Shown: positions 30,563 through 39,811 of the stretch, piece by piece
Layout: each line of letters opens with the position of its first letter
How positions within the stretch are numbered: the stretch's first letter is position 1
Source: an uncultured Holophaga sp.
Lineage (GTDB): Bacteria > Acidobacteriota > Holophagae > Holophagales > Holophagaceae
Direction: 5' to 3'
DNA length: 64,000 nt
NCBI RefSeq assembly: GCF_963677305.1
Contig: NZ_OY781925.1
Location: 2,519,501 to 2,583,500 of the forward strand
Notes under the pieces: model-generated
Database searches by the model: none
What the model was told of the DNA's origin: nothing
The model's input: the letters and a program-made list of their open reading frames with translations, nothing else
Program-made: the position numbers and the translations under genes

Positions 30563-31723
30563 CTAGAAGAAGGTGATTTCCGAATCCCCACCCCCGCCTT
30601 CAAAGGTGGTCCCGTGGTGGACCGCCTTCTGCTCCAGGGTGGTATAGGTCTCCTCCAGTTCCCGGAGCCACTCCTCTACCTCCAGGGCCGAGGGATTGTG
30701 GGCCATGCGGTCCTGGAACTTCTCCATGTCCCGGATGACGCTCTGGAGGATCTGGGAGGTGCGGTCCTGGAACTGGAGGTGGATGAGGGTCTCGGAGATC
30801 TCGCTCTGAAGCCGCGTCCCCGCTCCCTCCAGCGTCTCCGTCACCAGCCCCAGGGCCTTGGCCGAACGGCCGAAGCGCTCGAGGACGGAGCGGATGGTGG
30901 CCTCGGAGCGCCGGATGGTTTCCTCGTCATGGGCCGCAAAGGTCTGGGCCTCCTCCAGCCCCGCCCGGATGCTCCTCCCCACCTGAGCCACCCGTTCAGT
31001 AATCAGCCGACCGGTATTGCCCGAGCGGTCGGAGAGCTTCCGGACCTCATCGGCCACCACCGCGAAGCCCTTGCCCAGGTCCCGGGCATGGGCCGCCTCG
31101 ATGGCGGCATTCAGGGCCAGCAGGTTGGTCTGGGAGGCGATGTCGGCCACCTCGGTGGACATCTCATGCAGCTGTTCGGTGCTCTTCTCCAGTTCGGCGA
31201 TGCGGGACATGATCCGGGCCCGGCTCTCCTGGCTCTGGAGGATGGCGGTCGAGACCGTGCCCAGCTCCCGCTCACAGGCCTCCAAGGTGACCATCAGATC
31301 CCGAGTGGCCTCTCCTCCGGCCGCACCCAGAGCCTGTTGAAGCTCCCCCTGCATGGCCGCAAAGCGCATGGTCAGAGACTGGATGGCCTCCTCCGTCTGT
31401 TGCCGGACTCCACTGGCCTGACCGGCCCAGACGGGGATGATGGCCTCGGCGAGCTTCTCCACATCCATCACCGCCGGCCCGGAACCCGCCTGGGCCCCCA
31501 TCGGAGCTTCCTCAGGACTGGACACCCCGGCGGCCTTTTGGCCGGGCCTCCCCTTCCCCGCCCCCCAAGTCGCCAGACCGGCGAACACTGCCGCGACGAG
31601 CCCTATGACAAGGCCCCACGCACTGAAGCCCGAAGCCACCAGACCCGCCAGGAGGCAGAGCAGCGGAGGCAAGGCCCCCCAAGCCCCCAGGCTCCGGTTT
31701 CCTCCCGCGGATACCCCCCCCAT
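30563..31723 (-). CDS. Short membrane MCP-like protein, first gene of the chemotaxis operon
   Basis: 386 residues. Two hydrophobic segments at about 18-32 and 35-52 form a hairpin anchor without a periplasmic domain. The cytoplasmic part carries a signalling tip ([38 protein letters not shown]). It then continues with [23 protein letters not shown], a stretch typical of small MCP-like proteins linked with CheY and STAS genes, and it has no methylation-site pentapeptide. It may sense internal state. The ATG at 31723 is weakly supported by its ribosome site, so a nearby alternative start is possible. Confidence 0.82.
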   Translation of the reverse strand: MGGVSAGGNRSLGAWGALPPLLCLLAGLVASGFSAWGLVIGLVAAVFAGLATWGAGKGRPGQKAAGVSSPEEAPMGAQAGSGPAVMDVEKLAEAIIPVWAGQASGVRQQTEEAIQSLTMRFAAMQGELQQALGAAGGEATRDLMVTLEACERELGTVSTAILQSQESRARIMSRIAELEKSTEQLHEMSTEVADIASQTNLLALNAAIEAAHARDLGKGFAVVADEVRKLSDRSGNTGRLITERVAQVGRSIRAGLEEAQTFAAHDEETIRRSEATIRSVLERFGRSAKALGLVTETLEGAGTRLQSEISETLIHLQFQDRTSQILQSVIRDMEKFQDRMAHNPSALEVEEWLRELEETYTTLEQKAVHHGTTFEGGGGDSEITFF

Positions 31724-31816
31724 GCCCAAGACCCCCACGCAAGCCAGCTCATTTCTGGCCTCTTCGGGAGGGATTCTGGGGGACTTGACTCCCAGGCAGG
31801 AGAATTCTCCGGATTC

Positions 31817-31830
31817 TTGACACGCGTCAA
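31817..31830. promoter_or_regulatory. TTGAC-N4-GTCAA palindrome upstream of hcp
   Basis: TTGAC ACGC GTCAA, 70 bases upstream of hcp and 94 bases from the divergent chemotaxis operon start. The pattern is that of FNR/DNR-superfamily sites. The FNR-like regulator in this window (16424-17062) has a matching E-x-x-S-R recognition helix. Confidence 0.6.
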
Positions 31831-31900
31831 GGAGGCACCGACGTTCTGGTCCGACACTCGTCTCACACCGTCCCCGAGGGACACCACAGGAGGAATCGAG

Positions 31901-33190
31901 ATGTTCTGCAACCAGTGTGAACAGACTGCGAACGGTACCGGCTGCGCCACTTATGGTGCCTGCGGCAAGGATCCCGATGTCCAGTCCCTCCAGGAGATCC
32001 TGCTCTACGGCCTCAAGGGGATGGCCGCCTATGCCCACCACGCCCGGCGCCTGGGCAAAAGCGATGAGGCCGTGAGCGCCTTCATCGAGGACGCCCTCTT
32101 CGCCACCGTCACCAACGTCAACTTCGACATCCCTACCTTGCTGGAGATGGTGCTGGAGTGCGGCAAGCACAACCTCAAGGTGATGGAGATGCTGGACCAG
32201 GCCCATGTGGAGCACTACGGCCAGCCTGCTCCCAAGGAAGTCTTCATGGGCACCAAGGCCCAGCCCGGCATCCTGATCACTGGCCACGACATGCTGGATC
32301 TGGACAACCTCCTCAAGCAGTGCGAGGGCACCGATGTCCTGGTCTACACCCACGGCGAGATGCTCCCCGCCTTCATGTATCCCAAGTTCGCCAACCACCC
32401 CAACATGGGCGGCCACTTCGGCGGGGCCTGGCAGCTCCAGAAAGACGAGTTCGAGGCCTTCGGCGGCGCCATCCTGGCCACCACCAACTGCGTGCTGCAT
32501 CCCAAGCCCACCTACGCGGACCGTTTCTACACCCTGCGCGTGACCGCCGTCCCCGGCGCCAAGCGCCTCACCACCGATGACTTCAGTGAGGTCATCGCCA
32601 AGGCCAAGGCCCTGGGCGCCCTGCCCGCCCGGGACCATGGCCGCACCATGACCGGCTTCCACCACAGCGTGATCCTCGGAGCAGCTCCCGCCATCCTGGA
32701 TGCCGTGGGCAAGGGCCAGATCAGCCGATTCTTCGTCATCGGCGGCTGCGACGGCGCCAAGGTGGGCCGCAACTACTACACCGAGTACGCCAAGAACGCC
32801 CCGGCCGACTCCTTCATCCTGACCCTGGGCTGCGGCAAATACCGCATCATGGGGCACGACTACGGCACCCTCCTGGGCCTGCCCCGCCTCCTGGACATGG
32901 GTCAGTGCAACAACGCCTACGGCGCCATCCAGGTGGCCGCCGGCCTGGCCCAGGCCGTGGGCTGCGGAGTGAACGACCTGCCCCTGACCATTGTCCTCTC
33001 CTGGTTCGAACAGAAGGCTGTGGTCGTCCTCCTCTCCCTCCTCTACCTGGGCGTCAAGAACATCGCCATCGGGCCCTCCGCCCCGGCCTTCGTCAGCCCC
33101 AATGTCTTCAAGGTCCTCCAGGACAAGTTCGGCCTCAAGCTCATCGGCACCGATGGCAAGGCCGATGTCGAGGCGATCTTCGCCAAGTAG
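31901..33190 (+). CDS. hcp: Hybrid cluster protein (hydroxylamine reductase), class III
   Basis: 429 residues, about 120 shorter than E. coli Hcp. The N-terminal cluster motif is C-x2-C-x8-C-x5-C (Cys3, 6, 15, 21), the spacing of anaerobes that hold a [4Fe-4S] cubane; the E. coli type has C-x2-C-x11-C-x6-C. The missing segment after this motif is the hallmark of class III. Hybrid-cluster ligands lie in [16 protein letters not shown] and GQCNNAYGA. It is thought to detoxify NO or hydroxylamine formed during nitrite reduction, which fits nrfHA in the same window. AGGAGGA precedes the ATG. Confidence 0.93.
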   Translation: MFCNQCEQTANGTGCATYGACGKDPDVQSLQEILLYGLKGMAAYAHHARRLGKSDEAVSAFIEDALFATVTNVNFDIPTLLEMVLECGKHNLKVMEMLDQAHVEHYGQPAPKEVFMGTKAQPGILITGHDMLDLDNLLKQCEGTDVLVYTHGEMLPAFMYPKFANHPNMGGHFGGAWQLQKDEFEAFGGAILATTNCVLHPKPTYADRFYTLRVTAVPGAKRLTTDDFSEVIAKAKALGALPARDHGRTMTGFHHSVILGAAPAILDAVGKGQISRFFVIGGCDGAKVGRNYYTEYAKNAPADSFILTLGCGKYRIMGHDYGTLLGLPRLLDMGQCNNAYGAIQVAAGLAQAVGCGVNDLPLTIVLSWFEQKAVVVLLSLLYLGVKNIAIGPSAPAFVSPNVFKVLQDKFGLKLIGTDGKADVEAIFAK

Positions 33191-33214
33191 TCCTCCGGCC
33201 TTCTCTCCGTCACC

Positions 33215-33247
33215 AGGGGGTGCCCGGGCCGGTCCCGGGCGCCCCCT
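33215..33247 (+). terminator. Strong hairpin after hcp
   Basis: AGGGGGTGCCCGGG, loop CCGGT, CCCGGGCGCCCCCT: a 14-bp stem with one G-U pair, 24 bases after the hcp stop. There is no T-tract. Confidence 0.6.
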
Positions 33248-33276
33248 CCTTCATGCCACCCGACCAGGAGCCTGCC

Positions 33277-33600
33277 ATGTCCGTGATCACCGACCTCCAC
33301 CTGCAAATGCCCATCACCCCTGAGGCCACCACCAGCCGCCCTCTCCTGGACCTCCCGGGGTCCACCAAGGTGCTTGTCTTCGCCATGGATGCCGGACAGG
33401 AGATCAGCGCCCACACCGCCCCCTTTCCGGCCCAGATCCTGCTGCTTGAGGGCAGCCTGGAGGTGAGGGTGGATGGAGAGAGCCAGACCCTCGGCCCTGG
33501 TGACCAGATCCCCCTGCCCCAGGGGCATCCCCACGCGGTGAAAGCCCTTCAGCCCTCCCACTGGCTCCTGACCATGCTCCGGAATGCCACCGCTCTGTAA
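33277..33600 (+). CDS. Small cupin-domain protein
   Basis: 107 residues with a single cupin barrel: VFAMDAGQEISAHTAPFPAQ and GSLEVRVDGESQTLGPGDQI, then PQGHPHAV. His at ISAHTAP and HPHAV could hold a metal, but the classic first motif G(X)5HXH is incomplete. Such proteins accompany Hcp or oxidative-stress genes in several bacteria, with unknown function. AGGAG precedes the ATG. It lies 30 bases beyond the hcp hairpin. Confidence 0.75.
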   Translation: MSVITDLHLQMPITPEATTSRPLLDLPGSTKVLVFAMDAGQEISAHTAPFPAQILLLEGSLEVRVDGESQTLGPGDQIPLPQGHPHAVKALQPSHWLLTMLRNATAL

Positions 33601-33675
33601 AGTCCCCCTCGCCATCCGGGATTCCCCATGGGAAACTGATAGATCGCCTGACAGTCCGGGCGGTGGCGAGGGACC

Positions 33676-35589
33676 ATGGCGCTTTCTCACTACCAGCTGC
33701 TATCCCATTGCACCGACGACCAGTTGCGTCGCATCTGCGAGCGTCGGAAGCTGCCGGTGCCGCAGCATGCCTCGGAAGGGCCCGATGGAAGGCTCCGCCT
33801 GCTGAAGACCATGGTCTTCCACCTCGAGGACAACCGCAGGCTGACCAATGCCCTGGCCGACCTGGACGGCAGCTGCCTCCGCGCCCTGAAGCTCTTCCTG
33901 GGTCAGGGCGTCGTCCCGGATCCGGCTCCCCTCCAGGAGTTGGCCGAACTCGGCCTCATGCTGCCTGCGCCTCAGGGCTGGGCCGTGGCCGAGCGGGTGG
34001 CGGATGCCCTGGAAGACTTCGACGACGCCGCCTTCCAGTTCCAGACCGAGCAGGGCATTGGCTTGGAGGCCCCTGGCCCCTACGGCTTCGCCCTCTCCCT
34101 GAGTTCCATCCTCCTCCGCTGCCTCGGCGGGATCCGCATCCTCAAGGGAGGACTCCCCGCCAAGAAGGAACTCGGCCAGATCATGAAGGGCAATGCCCTC
34201 ATCACGGAGGAGCGGGACGCCACCCTGCTCTTCGCCCTCCTCCATCGACTCGGCCTGCTCTGGAGCCGGGAGGGCCGGGTGGACACCCTCCTGCCCGCCG
34301 TCACCGCCCAAGCCCCCCGTTGGGTGGCTGAGCGCGCCTTCGCCAAGCTCCTGGAGGACGACCTCAAGCTCTGGAACATGCCCCCGGCCGAGGACCGCCA
34401 CTTCCTGATGCAGCACCTCCTGGAGCGCAAGGGACAGGTGCTGGCGGTGCAGCCCTTCCTCAGCTTCCTCCAGACCCTCCACCCCATCGACGCAGAGCGC
34501 ACCCGCACGGTCTTCCTGCCCTTCCTCTGCCGGATGGGCATCATCGCCATGGACGCCACCCGGGAGCATGCCTCCCTCACCCCCCATGGCGAGGCCCTGG
34601 CCCATGAGTACCTGACCCGGGACCACCGGGGGACCGAGGCCCACTGGGCCCCCCTCGGCATCACCCAGCCCCTGGTGATCCAGCCGACCCTGGAGCTCCT
34701 CACCCCCATGCTCCAGCACCCCCACCGTCTCCTGGGCCTGGCCCAGCTGGCGGATGTGGAGACCATGGACGCCATGGTGACCTGCCGCATCGGCGCCGAC
34801 ACCCTCATCCGGGCCTTGGATGCCGGTGTGAGCCTGGAGGAGATCCGGGACCGCCTCAGCGACGGATCCTCCTTCATGCCCCAGCCCCTCAAGCAGCTGC
34901 TGGGCGACCTGGAACGCCGCCTGGGCGAGGTGGAAGTCGAGCAGGGCGTGCGCCTGGTGCGGGCCCGAACCCCCCAGTTGGCCGAGGAACTCAAGCTCAG
35001 GCCCGAGCTCTCCTCCCTGGGCCTCCGCTCCATCTCCGACCGGGTCCTGGAGGCCAACGGCCCCGGCAACGCCTTCGCCCTCCTAAAGCAGGCGGGTTTC
35101 CTGCCCAAGCCCGGCCGTTTCCTGCCCGTGAGCCTGGACGGGGACGAATCCCTCTATCTCTGGGCCCTGGCCTGCCTCGCCTTCATCGACGAGAAGGGGA
35201 TGAACCACCATCTGGACCCGGTGCGCCAGCTGATCCAGGGCGCCCTCCAGCGGATCCAGAACGAGGATCCCAACCTCTACCAGGAGGTCATGCGCCGGGT
35301 CCCGATGCTCCACCTCGGCGGGGGCAACCAAGCCACCGAGGAGACCCAGCGGATCCTGGAATACGCCTCCCGCTTCAACCTGATCACCGAGATCTCCTAC
35401 ATGCCCCTGGCCGCCCACCGCTCCCAGCAGCGGCGGGTCACCCCCCAGGCCATTGAGGGTGAGCACCTTCGGGCCTTCTGCCACCTGCACCAAGAGGAGA
35501 TGACCTTCCGCTTGAGCCGCATCATCGGCGTCCGCCTCCTCAACGAGAAGGGCTGGAGCCCGGTCAACTCCACCTCCCACGCGGGCTGA
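33676..35589 (+). CDS. Helicase-associated (XPB/Ssl2-like, Helicase_C_3) domain protein with WYL-like tail
   Basis: 637 residues. The region LVIQPTLELLTPMLQ through LGEVEVEQGVRLVRART (about 335-440) resembles the Helicase_C_3 domain. The last 60 residues (RVTPQAIEGEHLRAFCHLHQEEMTFRLSRI) resemble a WYL domain. No Walker A or DEAD box was seen, so it is not itself a helicase; it could be a DNA-binding regulator or a partner of an ATPase encoded elsewhere. The N-terminal third is alpha-helical and not recognised. The start at 33676 is the only reasonable ATG; the ribosome site is weak. Confidence 0.65.
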   Translation: MALSHYQLLSHCTDDQLRRICERRKLPVPQHASEGPDGRLRLLKTMVFHLEDNRRLTNALADLDGSCLRALKLFLGQGVVPDPAPLQELAELGLMLPAPQGWAVAERVADALEDFDDAAFQFQTEQGIGLEAPGPYGFALSLSSILLRCLGGIRILKGGLPAKKELGQIMKGNALITEERDATLLFALLHRLGLLWSREGRVDTLLPAVTAQAPRWVAERAFAKLLEDDLKLWNMPPAEDRHFLMQHLLERKGQVLAVQPFLSFLQTLHPIDAERTRTVFLPFLCRMGIIAMDATREHASLTPHGEALAHEYLTRDHRGTEAHWAPLGITQPLVIQPTLELLTPMLQHPHRLLGLAQLADVETMDAMVTCRIGADTLIRALDAGVSLEEIRDRLSDGSSFMPQPLKQLLGDLERRLGEVEVEQGVRLVRARTPQLAEELKLRPELSSLGLRSISDRVLEANGPGNAFALLKQAGFLPKPGRFLPVSLDGDESLYLWALACLAFIDEKGMNHHLDPVRQLIQGALQRIQNEDPNLYQEVMRRVPMLHLGGGNQATEETQRILEYASRFNLITEISYMPLAAHRSQQRRVTPQAIEGEHLRAFCHLHQEEMTFRLSRIIGVRLLNEKGWSPVNSTSHAG

Positions 35590-35603
35590 AACCCGCCCGG
35601 ATC

Positions 35604-35753
35604 TCAGCTGACCTTCTGCTCCAGATCCACCAGGGGCTGGACCGGCATCGGCGCAGGCACCTCCTCCGGGGCAGGAATGGCGCGCACCACGAGCCGACCA
35701 TCTTCACGGTACTCCCGGATATACACCAATCGCCTTTCTTTTCCCTTAGGCAT
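35604..35753 (-). CDS. Small hypothetical protein
   Basis: 49 residues beginning MPKGKERRLVYIREYREDG, basic at the front and proline/valine-rich behind. No family was recognised. Its stop is 14 bases from the convergent helicase-associated gene. Upstream DNA is AT-rich, as expected for a promoter. GGA precedes the ATG at 35753. The longer frame starting at 35822 lacks support. Confidence 0.45.
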   Translation of the reverse strand: MPKGKERRLVYIREYREDGRLVVRAIPAPEEVPAPMPVQPLVDLEQKVS

Positions 35754-36007
35754 GATATTTTCCAATTTGATTTTCAGTTTTTGAAGCGGATGCCATGAAT
35801 TCTGGGCCGTGACGGGTTCCAATCAAGGGGAAAAATTTAAAAATATGATATGACCAGAAATTCAAAAATCATAGCCCTGCCGCCAACGGGCTTTGGACCT
35901 CCAGACCAGCCACATGAGAGGAGTGATTCACCCCCTTGGATGTCGCCAAGGGGCCCGGGGTTCAGCGGCGTCCGCACTTTTTTCTGAAGCCCACGCCCAA
36001 AGCTGCC
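35754..36007. other. Gene-free interval with AT-rich core
   Basis: The stretch 35755-35870 is strongly AT-rich and likely holds the promoter of the small minus-strand gene. No gene, terminator or repeat was recognised between here and the stop of the CLC gene. Confidence 0.4.
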
Positions 36008-37228
36008 TCACTTGGGTGTGGCCACCCGGTGCCCGCCGTAGATGCCCCTGTGCCCCACGAGCACATAGGCCAGGAAGCAGGTGATGACCAGAGGCACCGC
36101 GAAGTGGGCCCCAAAGATCTCAATGCCCAGAAGGGTCGAGGCGATGGGGGTGTTGCTGGCCGCAGCAAAGATGGCCGCATAGCCCACCACCGCCAGGAAG
36201 GGCTGGGGTAGACCCAGCAGGGGGGCACAGACCACCCCCAGGAGGGCTCCGATGACAAAGAGGGGAGTCACCTCACCTCCCTTGAAGCCGAAGCCCAGGG
36301 TCACCGTGGTGAAGAGCAGCTTGAGGGCGAAGGCCCAGCCCGGCACGGGGCCGGAGCCCTCGAAAGCCCTGGGCAGCCAGTCCGTACCCAGGTTGAGATA
36401 GGCGGTCGTACGGAAGACCAGGCAGAGGAGGATCACCACCATGCCCCCCACCGCCAAGCGCAGATAGGGGTGGGGCATCCAACGCCGGAAGAGCCGGCCG
36501 AAGCCTTGGGCCAGCTCGGAGAAGAGCCCCGCCGCCAGGGCGATGGGAAGGGAGAAGACGAGAAGCCTGAGCCCCAGGCTCCAGGTGACCGGCAGGGCGG
36601 CGATGTGCCAGACGGGGTGATGGATGCCCCAGGCCCGGCAGACCAGGTCTCCCACGAAGCTGGCCACCGCACAGATCACCAGGCCCTCGTAATGGAGCTG
36701 GCCGATGGCGATGGCCTCCATGCCGAAGACCGCCCCGGCCACCGGTGTGCCGAAGAGGGAGCCGAAACCCGCCGACACACCCGCCATCAGGAGCAGACGC
36801 TGCCGGGAACGGGTCAGGCGCAACCAGCGCCAGGGGAGCTTCCCGACGGTCCGGGCCAGGCTGGCTCCCATCTGGACCGCCGTGCCCTCGCGCCCCACCG
36901 AGGCGCCGCCGAGATGGGAGAGGAGGGTGCCTGCCAGGACCAGAGGCGCCATGCGGGTGGGCACTCGCCCCTCAAAGTGAAGGACCTCGTCCATGATCAG
37001 GGTGCCCCCCCGCTCGGCCTCCTGCCCCCAGCGCCGGTAGAGCCCGGCCGAGATGACTCCGAAGACGGGCAGCAGCCCCAGCAGCCAGAGGTGCTCCTTC
37101 CGCAGACGGATGACCCCCTCCAGCAGGAACATGAAGAGGGCCGAGGCAGACCCAGAGAGGATCCCCACCACCGAGCCCAGGACCACATCCCAGCCTGTCC
37201 AGTAGCACCTTGTCCGCAGCCCTGCCAT
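36008..37228 (-). CDS. CLC-family channel/antiporter with fluoride-type (CLC-F) signature
   Basis: 406 residues with about ten or more membrane helices. The selectivity segment GGASVGREGTAVQMG at about residue 110 has G-R-E-G-T-A-V-Q, seen in the CLC-F branch, where chloride CLCs have GKEGP. The earlier segment reads RGGTLIMDEVL, as in CLC-F, instead of GSGIP. It may therefore export fluoride in exchange for protons; ordinary chloride transport is the alternative. GGGGAGG precedes the ATG at 37228. No fluoride riboswitch could be aligned in the leader. Confidence 0.72.
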   Translation of the reverse strand: MAGLRTRCYWTGWDVVLGSVVGILSGSASALFMFLLEGVIRLRKEHLWLLGLLPVFGVISAGLYRRWGQEAERGGTLIMDEVLHFEGRVPTRMAPLVLAGTLLSHLGGASVGREGTAVQMGASLARTVGKLPWRWLRLTRSRQRLLLMAGVSAGFGSLFGTPVAGAVFGMEAIAIGQLHYEGLVICAVASFVGDLVCRAWGIHHPVWHIAALPVTWSLGLRLLVFSLPIALAAGLFSELAQGFGRLFRRWMPHPYLRLAVGGMVVILLCLVFRTTAYLNLGTDWLPRAFEGSGPVPGWAFALKLLFTTVTLGFGFKGGEVTPLFVIGALLGVVCAPLLGLPQPFLAVVGYAAIFAAASNTPIASTLLGIEIFGAHFAVPLVITCFLAYVLVGHRGIYGGHRVATPK

Positions 37229-37683
37229 GGCCTCCCCACGCTCCCGCCCCCGGGGAGCCTTCCTCCCTCCACCATACTGCATACAGGGATTTCCCAGCCC
37301 TTCAGCGAGCTTCCCCTTGGCAGGGGGCCCTTTTTTTGGCATCTTGGAAGGACCGATGGAGGAGCGGTCCCCATCAGTAGCTGCAGGGAGGGCGATGGGC
37401 CCCGTGATCTGTGGTGAAAGGGGAGGATCGCCGAAGGACAGGTGAATCATCGGCACCTGCCCTGGACGTATGGGTCAATACCCTGCGGCTGTCGCGGCGA
37501 CAAAAGCCGCGGAGTGCCTGAGGACGCCACATGGAGCCCCCTGGGTTCCCGGGCGTGTTCGGAGGCTTCCCTCGGTCTGGAGGTGCTCACGCAACCGCCC
37601 CTGCTCTGCAGCCGACGCGCCCGTGCATCTCCGCCCCCATCGACCTGCGCCCCAGCGCGGTCTACAATGCCAGGAGGCTCTCA
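37229..37683. other. Divergent leader region between the CLC gene and the lysine operon
   Basis: No gene. It holds a GGACCG...CGGTCC hairpin at 37350-37370 and a GCGGCT...AGCCGC hairpin at 37485-37510, the latter about 175 bases upstream of the leader ORF, so the lysC transcript likely has a structured 5' leader. Neither a lysine riboswitch nor a T-box was recognised. Confidence 0.4.
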
Positions 37684-37743
37684 ATGCAGCGATCGAAAAC
37701 GGGGACTTCGCCCTTCAGCCTGATCCAAGAGGTGCTCCGATGA
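37684..37743 (+). CDS. 19-codon leader ORF coupled to lysC
   Basis: MQRSKTGTSPFSLIQEVLR. AGGAGG lies seven bases upstream of its ATG, a stronger ribosome site than that of lysC. Its stop overlaps the lysC start codon (ATGA), so ribosomes ending here could restart on lysC. It could be a regulatory leader peptide or simply a means of coupled initiation. It has one Lys and two Thr codons, too few for a classical attenuator. Confidence 0.5.
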   Translation: MQRSKTGTSPFSLIQEVLR

Positions 37744-39083
37744 TCGTCATGAAGTTCGGGGGGTCCTCCCTCGCCGACGCTACCTGCATGCGGGAAGTGG
37801 CCGATCTGGTCAAGAAGGCCATGCCCCGCTCCCCCCTGGTGGTGTGCTCCGCCTCCGGCAAGACCACCAACGCCCTCTTCTCCATGGCCAAGAAGGCCGA
37901 GGCCGGCCAGAACGTCGAGGCCCTGGAGGAGCTGCGCGCCCTCATCGAGAAGCACTACGCCATCGCCCGGGAGCTCTTCCCCGCGGGCATCCCCGACTAC
38001 CTGGAAATGGCCGTCTCCCAGCTCTCCAGCGAGCTGGAGATGATGCTCCGGGGTGTCTCCCTCCTCCGCGAGCTCTCCCTGCGCAGCATGGACACCATCG
38101 CCAGCATCGGAGAGCGGCTCTCCACCCGCATCCTGGCCGCCCACATGGGCATGGAGTGGTTCGACGCCCGCAGCGTCATGCTCACCGATGACACCTTCGG
38201 CTGCGGCAAGCCCCAGATGGCCGGGATGAAGGCCCTGGTCCTGGAGAAGCTGGATCCCAAGCTGGGCGCGGGCAAGGCTGTGGTGACCCAGGGCTACATC
38301 GGCGCCAGCGCCGAGGGCTGCACCACCACCCTGGGCCGCGGCGGCAGCGATTACAGCGCCAGCCTCTTCGGCTACGCCCTGGGCGCCGAGGACATCCAGA
38401 TCTGGACCGATGTGGAGGGTGTGCTCACCTGCGATCCGCGCATCGTCCCGGACGCCCAGCCCATCGCCGAGCTGAGCTTCAACGAGGCCGCCGAGCTGGC
38501 CGCCTTCGGGGCCAAGGTCCTCCACCCCGCCACCATCCAGCCCGCCGTGGAGGCCGGGATCCCCGTGACGGTGCGCCACACCCGCATCCCCAATGGCCGC
38601 TTCTCCACCATCACCGGCGAGGTCAAGACGGGCCGCCCCGTCACCGCCCTGGCCACCCGGGGCCCCGTCACGGTGCTCACCGTCAGCTCGCCTCGGATGC
38701 TCAACCAGAGCGGCTTCCTCTCCAAGCTCTTCGATGTCTTCACCCGCTATGAGATCAGCGTGGACCTCATCGCCACCGCCGAGGTGAGCGTCTCCATGAC
38801 CGTGGAGCCCCAGGTGGACCTCGACGCCGTCGTACGCGATATCTCCGAGTTCGCCACCGTGAGCGTGGCCACCGACCGGGCCATCGTGGCCGTGGTGGGC
38901 GAGCGCCTGAAGTACACCCCCGGCATGGCCGGCCCCCTCTTCGGGGCCCTCACAGGCCTCAACATCGAGATGATCAGCATGGGGGCCAATGAGATCAACA
39001 TGAGCCTGGTGGTCAAGCTCGAGGATGCCTCCAAGGCCCTCCAGCAGCTCCACGGGGCCCTGGTATCGGGAGGCTACCTGTGA
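37740..39083 (+). CDS. lysC: Aspartate kinase
   Basis: 447 residues, monofunctional and similar in size to E. coli LysC. The kinase domain starts MIVMKFGGSSLADA, with TTLGRGGSDYSA and TDVEGVLTCDPRIVPDA following. Two C-terminal ACT domains (from about residue 310; LTVSSPRMLNQSGFLSKLF; VAVVGERLKYTPGMAGPLFGAL) would bind the feedback inhibitor, probably lysine. It catalyses the first step from aspartate to the lysine/threonine/methionine family. It is the head of a six-gene operon and overlaps dapB by four bases. Confidence 0.93.
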   Translation: MIVMKFGGSSLADATCMREVADLVKKAMPRSPLVVCSASGKTTNALFSMAKKAEAGQNVEALEELRALIEKHYAIARELFPAGIPDYLEMAVSQLSSELEMMLRGVSLLRELSLRSMDTIASIGERLSTRILAAHMGMEWFDARSVMLTDDTFGCGKPQMAGMKALVLEKLDPKLGAGKAVVTQGYIGASAEGCTTTLGRGGSDYSASLFGYALGAEDIQIWTDVEGVLTCDPRIVPDAQPIAELSFNEAAELAAFGAKVLHPATIQPAVEAGIPVTVRHTRIPNGRFSTITGEVKTGRPVTALATRGPVTVLTVSSPRMLNQSGFLSKLFDVFTRYEISVDLIATAEVSVSMTVEPQVDLDAVVRDISEFATVSVATDRAIVAVVGERLKYTPGMAGPLFGALTGLNIEMISMGANEINMSLVVKLEDASKALQQLHGALVSGGYL

Positions 39084-39811
39084 TCCGCGTCGGCATCTTC
39101 GGACGGGGCCGCCTCGGCTCCGCCATCGCCCAGGCCCTGGAGGGCGCTCAGGACATCCAACTGGTCTGGCACATCGACCAGGGCGAGGCCCCCTCGGCCC
39201 CGGTCGAAGTGGCCGTGGCCGCCAGCGCCGCCCCGGCCATCGAGGGGCACCTGCAGTGGGCCCTGGAGAGCGGCTCCAACCTGGTCATCGGCGCCACCGG
39301 CTGGGAGATCCCGGACCTCGCCCAGCGGGTGGGAGAACGCATCGGGGTCCTGGTGGCCCCCAACTTCTCCCTGACCGTCGCCCTCATGGGCCGCCTGGCC
39401 ACGGTCCTGGGCCGCTTCGCCCAGCTCGACCCCGATCTCGACCCCTACCTGCTGGAGCACCACCACCGGATGAAGGCGGACGCCCCCGGCGGCACCGCCA
39501 CCTACCTGGCCGACTCGGTGCTGAAGGGCTGCCCCCGCAAGAGCTCCTGGACCATGGATCCCAACCCGGCCCCGGAGCAGCTCCACGTCTCCGTGATCCG
39601 CGCCGGGGCCCAGTTCGGTGAGCACACCGTCGGACTGGACGGCTCCGCCGAGACCCTGAAGCTGACCCACACCGCCCGCTCCCGCGCCCTCTTCGGGCGG
39701 GGAGCCGTCCACGCCATCCGCTGGGCTGCAGGCAGGAAGGGCCTCTATTCCTTCAATGACTTCGCCAGAGGGGTCCTCAATCCCCTCTTCGATTTTGGAG
39801 ACCTGTCATGA
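39080..39811 (+). CDS. dapB: 4-hydroxy-tetrahydrodipicolinate reductase
   Basis: 243 residues, in the short DapB class. A nucleotide-binding start (VGIFGRGRLGSAIAQAL), NFSLTVALM and the active-site motif EHHHRMKADAPGGTA identify it. It reduces hydroxytetrahydrodipicolinate with NAD(P)H. The GTG at 39080 overlaps the lysC stop (GTGA), and dapB in turn overlaps dapA by four bases. Confidence 0.92.
   Translation: MIRVGIFGRGRLGSAIAQALEGAQDIQLVWHIDQGEAPSAPVEVAVAASAAPAIEGHLQWALESGSNLVIGATGWEIPDLAQRVGERIGVLVAPNFSLTVALMGRLATVLGRFAQLDPDLDPYLLEHHHRMKADAPGGTATYLADSVLKGCPRKSSWTMDPNPAPEQLHVSVIRAGAQFGEHTVGLDGSAETLKLTHTARSRALFGRGAVHAIRWAAGRKGLYSFNDFARGVLNPLFDFGDLS

Noticed and set aside
37229..37460. A fluoride riboswitch upstream of the CLC gene
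   Set aside because: GGCGAT and CTGATGG fragments occur, but the required pairing blocks could not be aligned in order.
37450..37683. A lysine riboswitch or T-box upstream of lysC
   Set aside because: No match to the conserved core of either was found, only generic hairpins.
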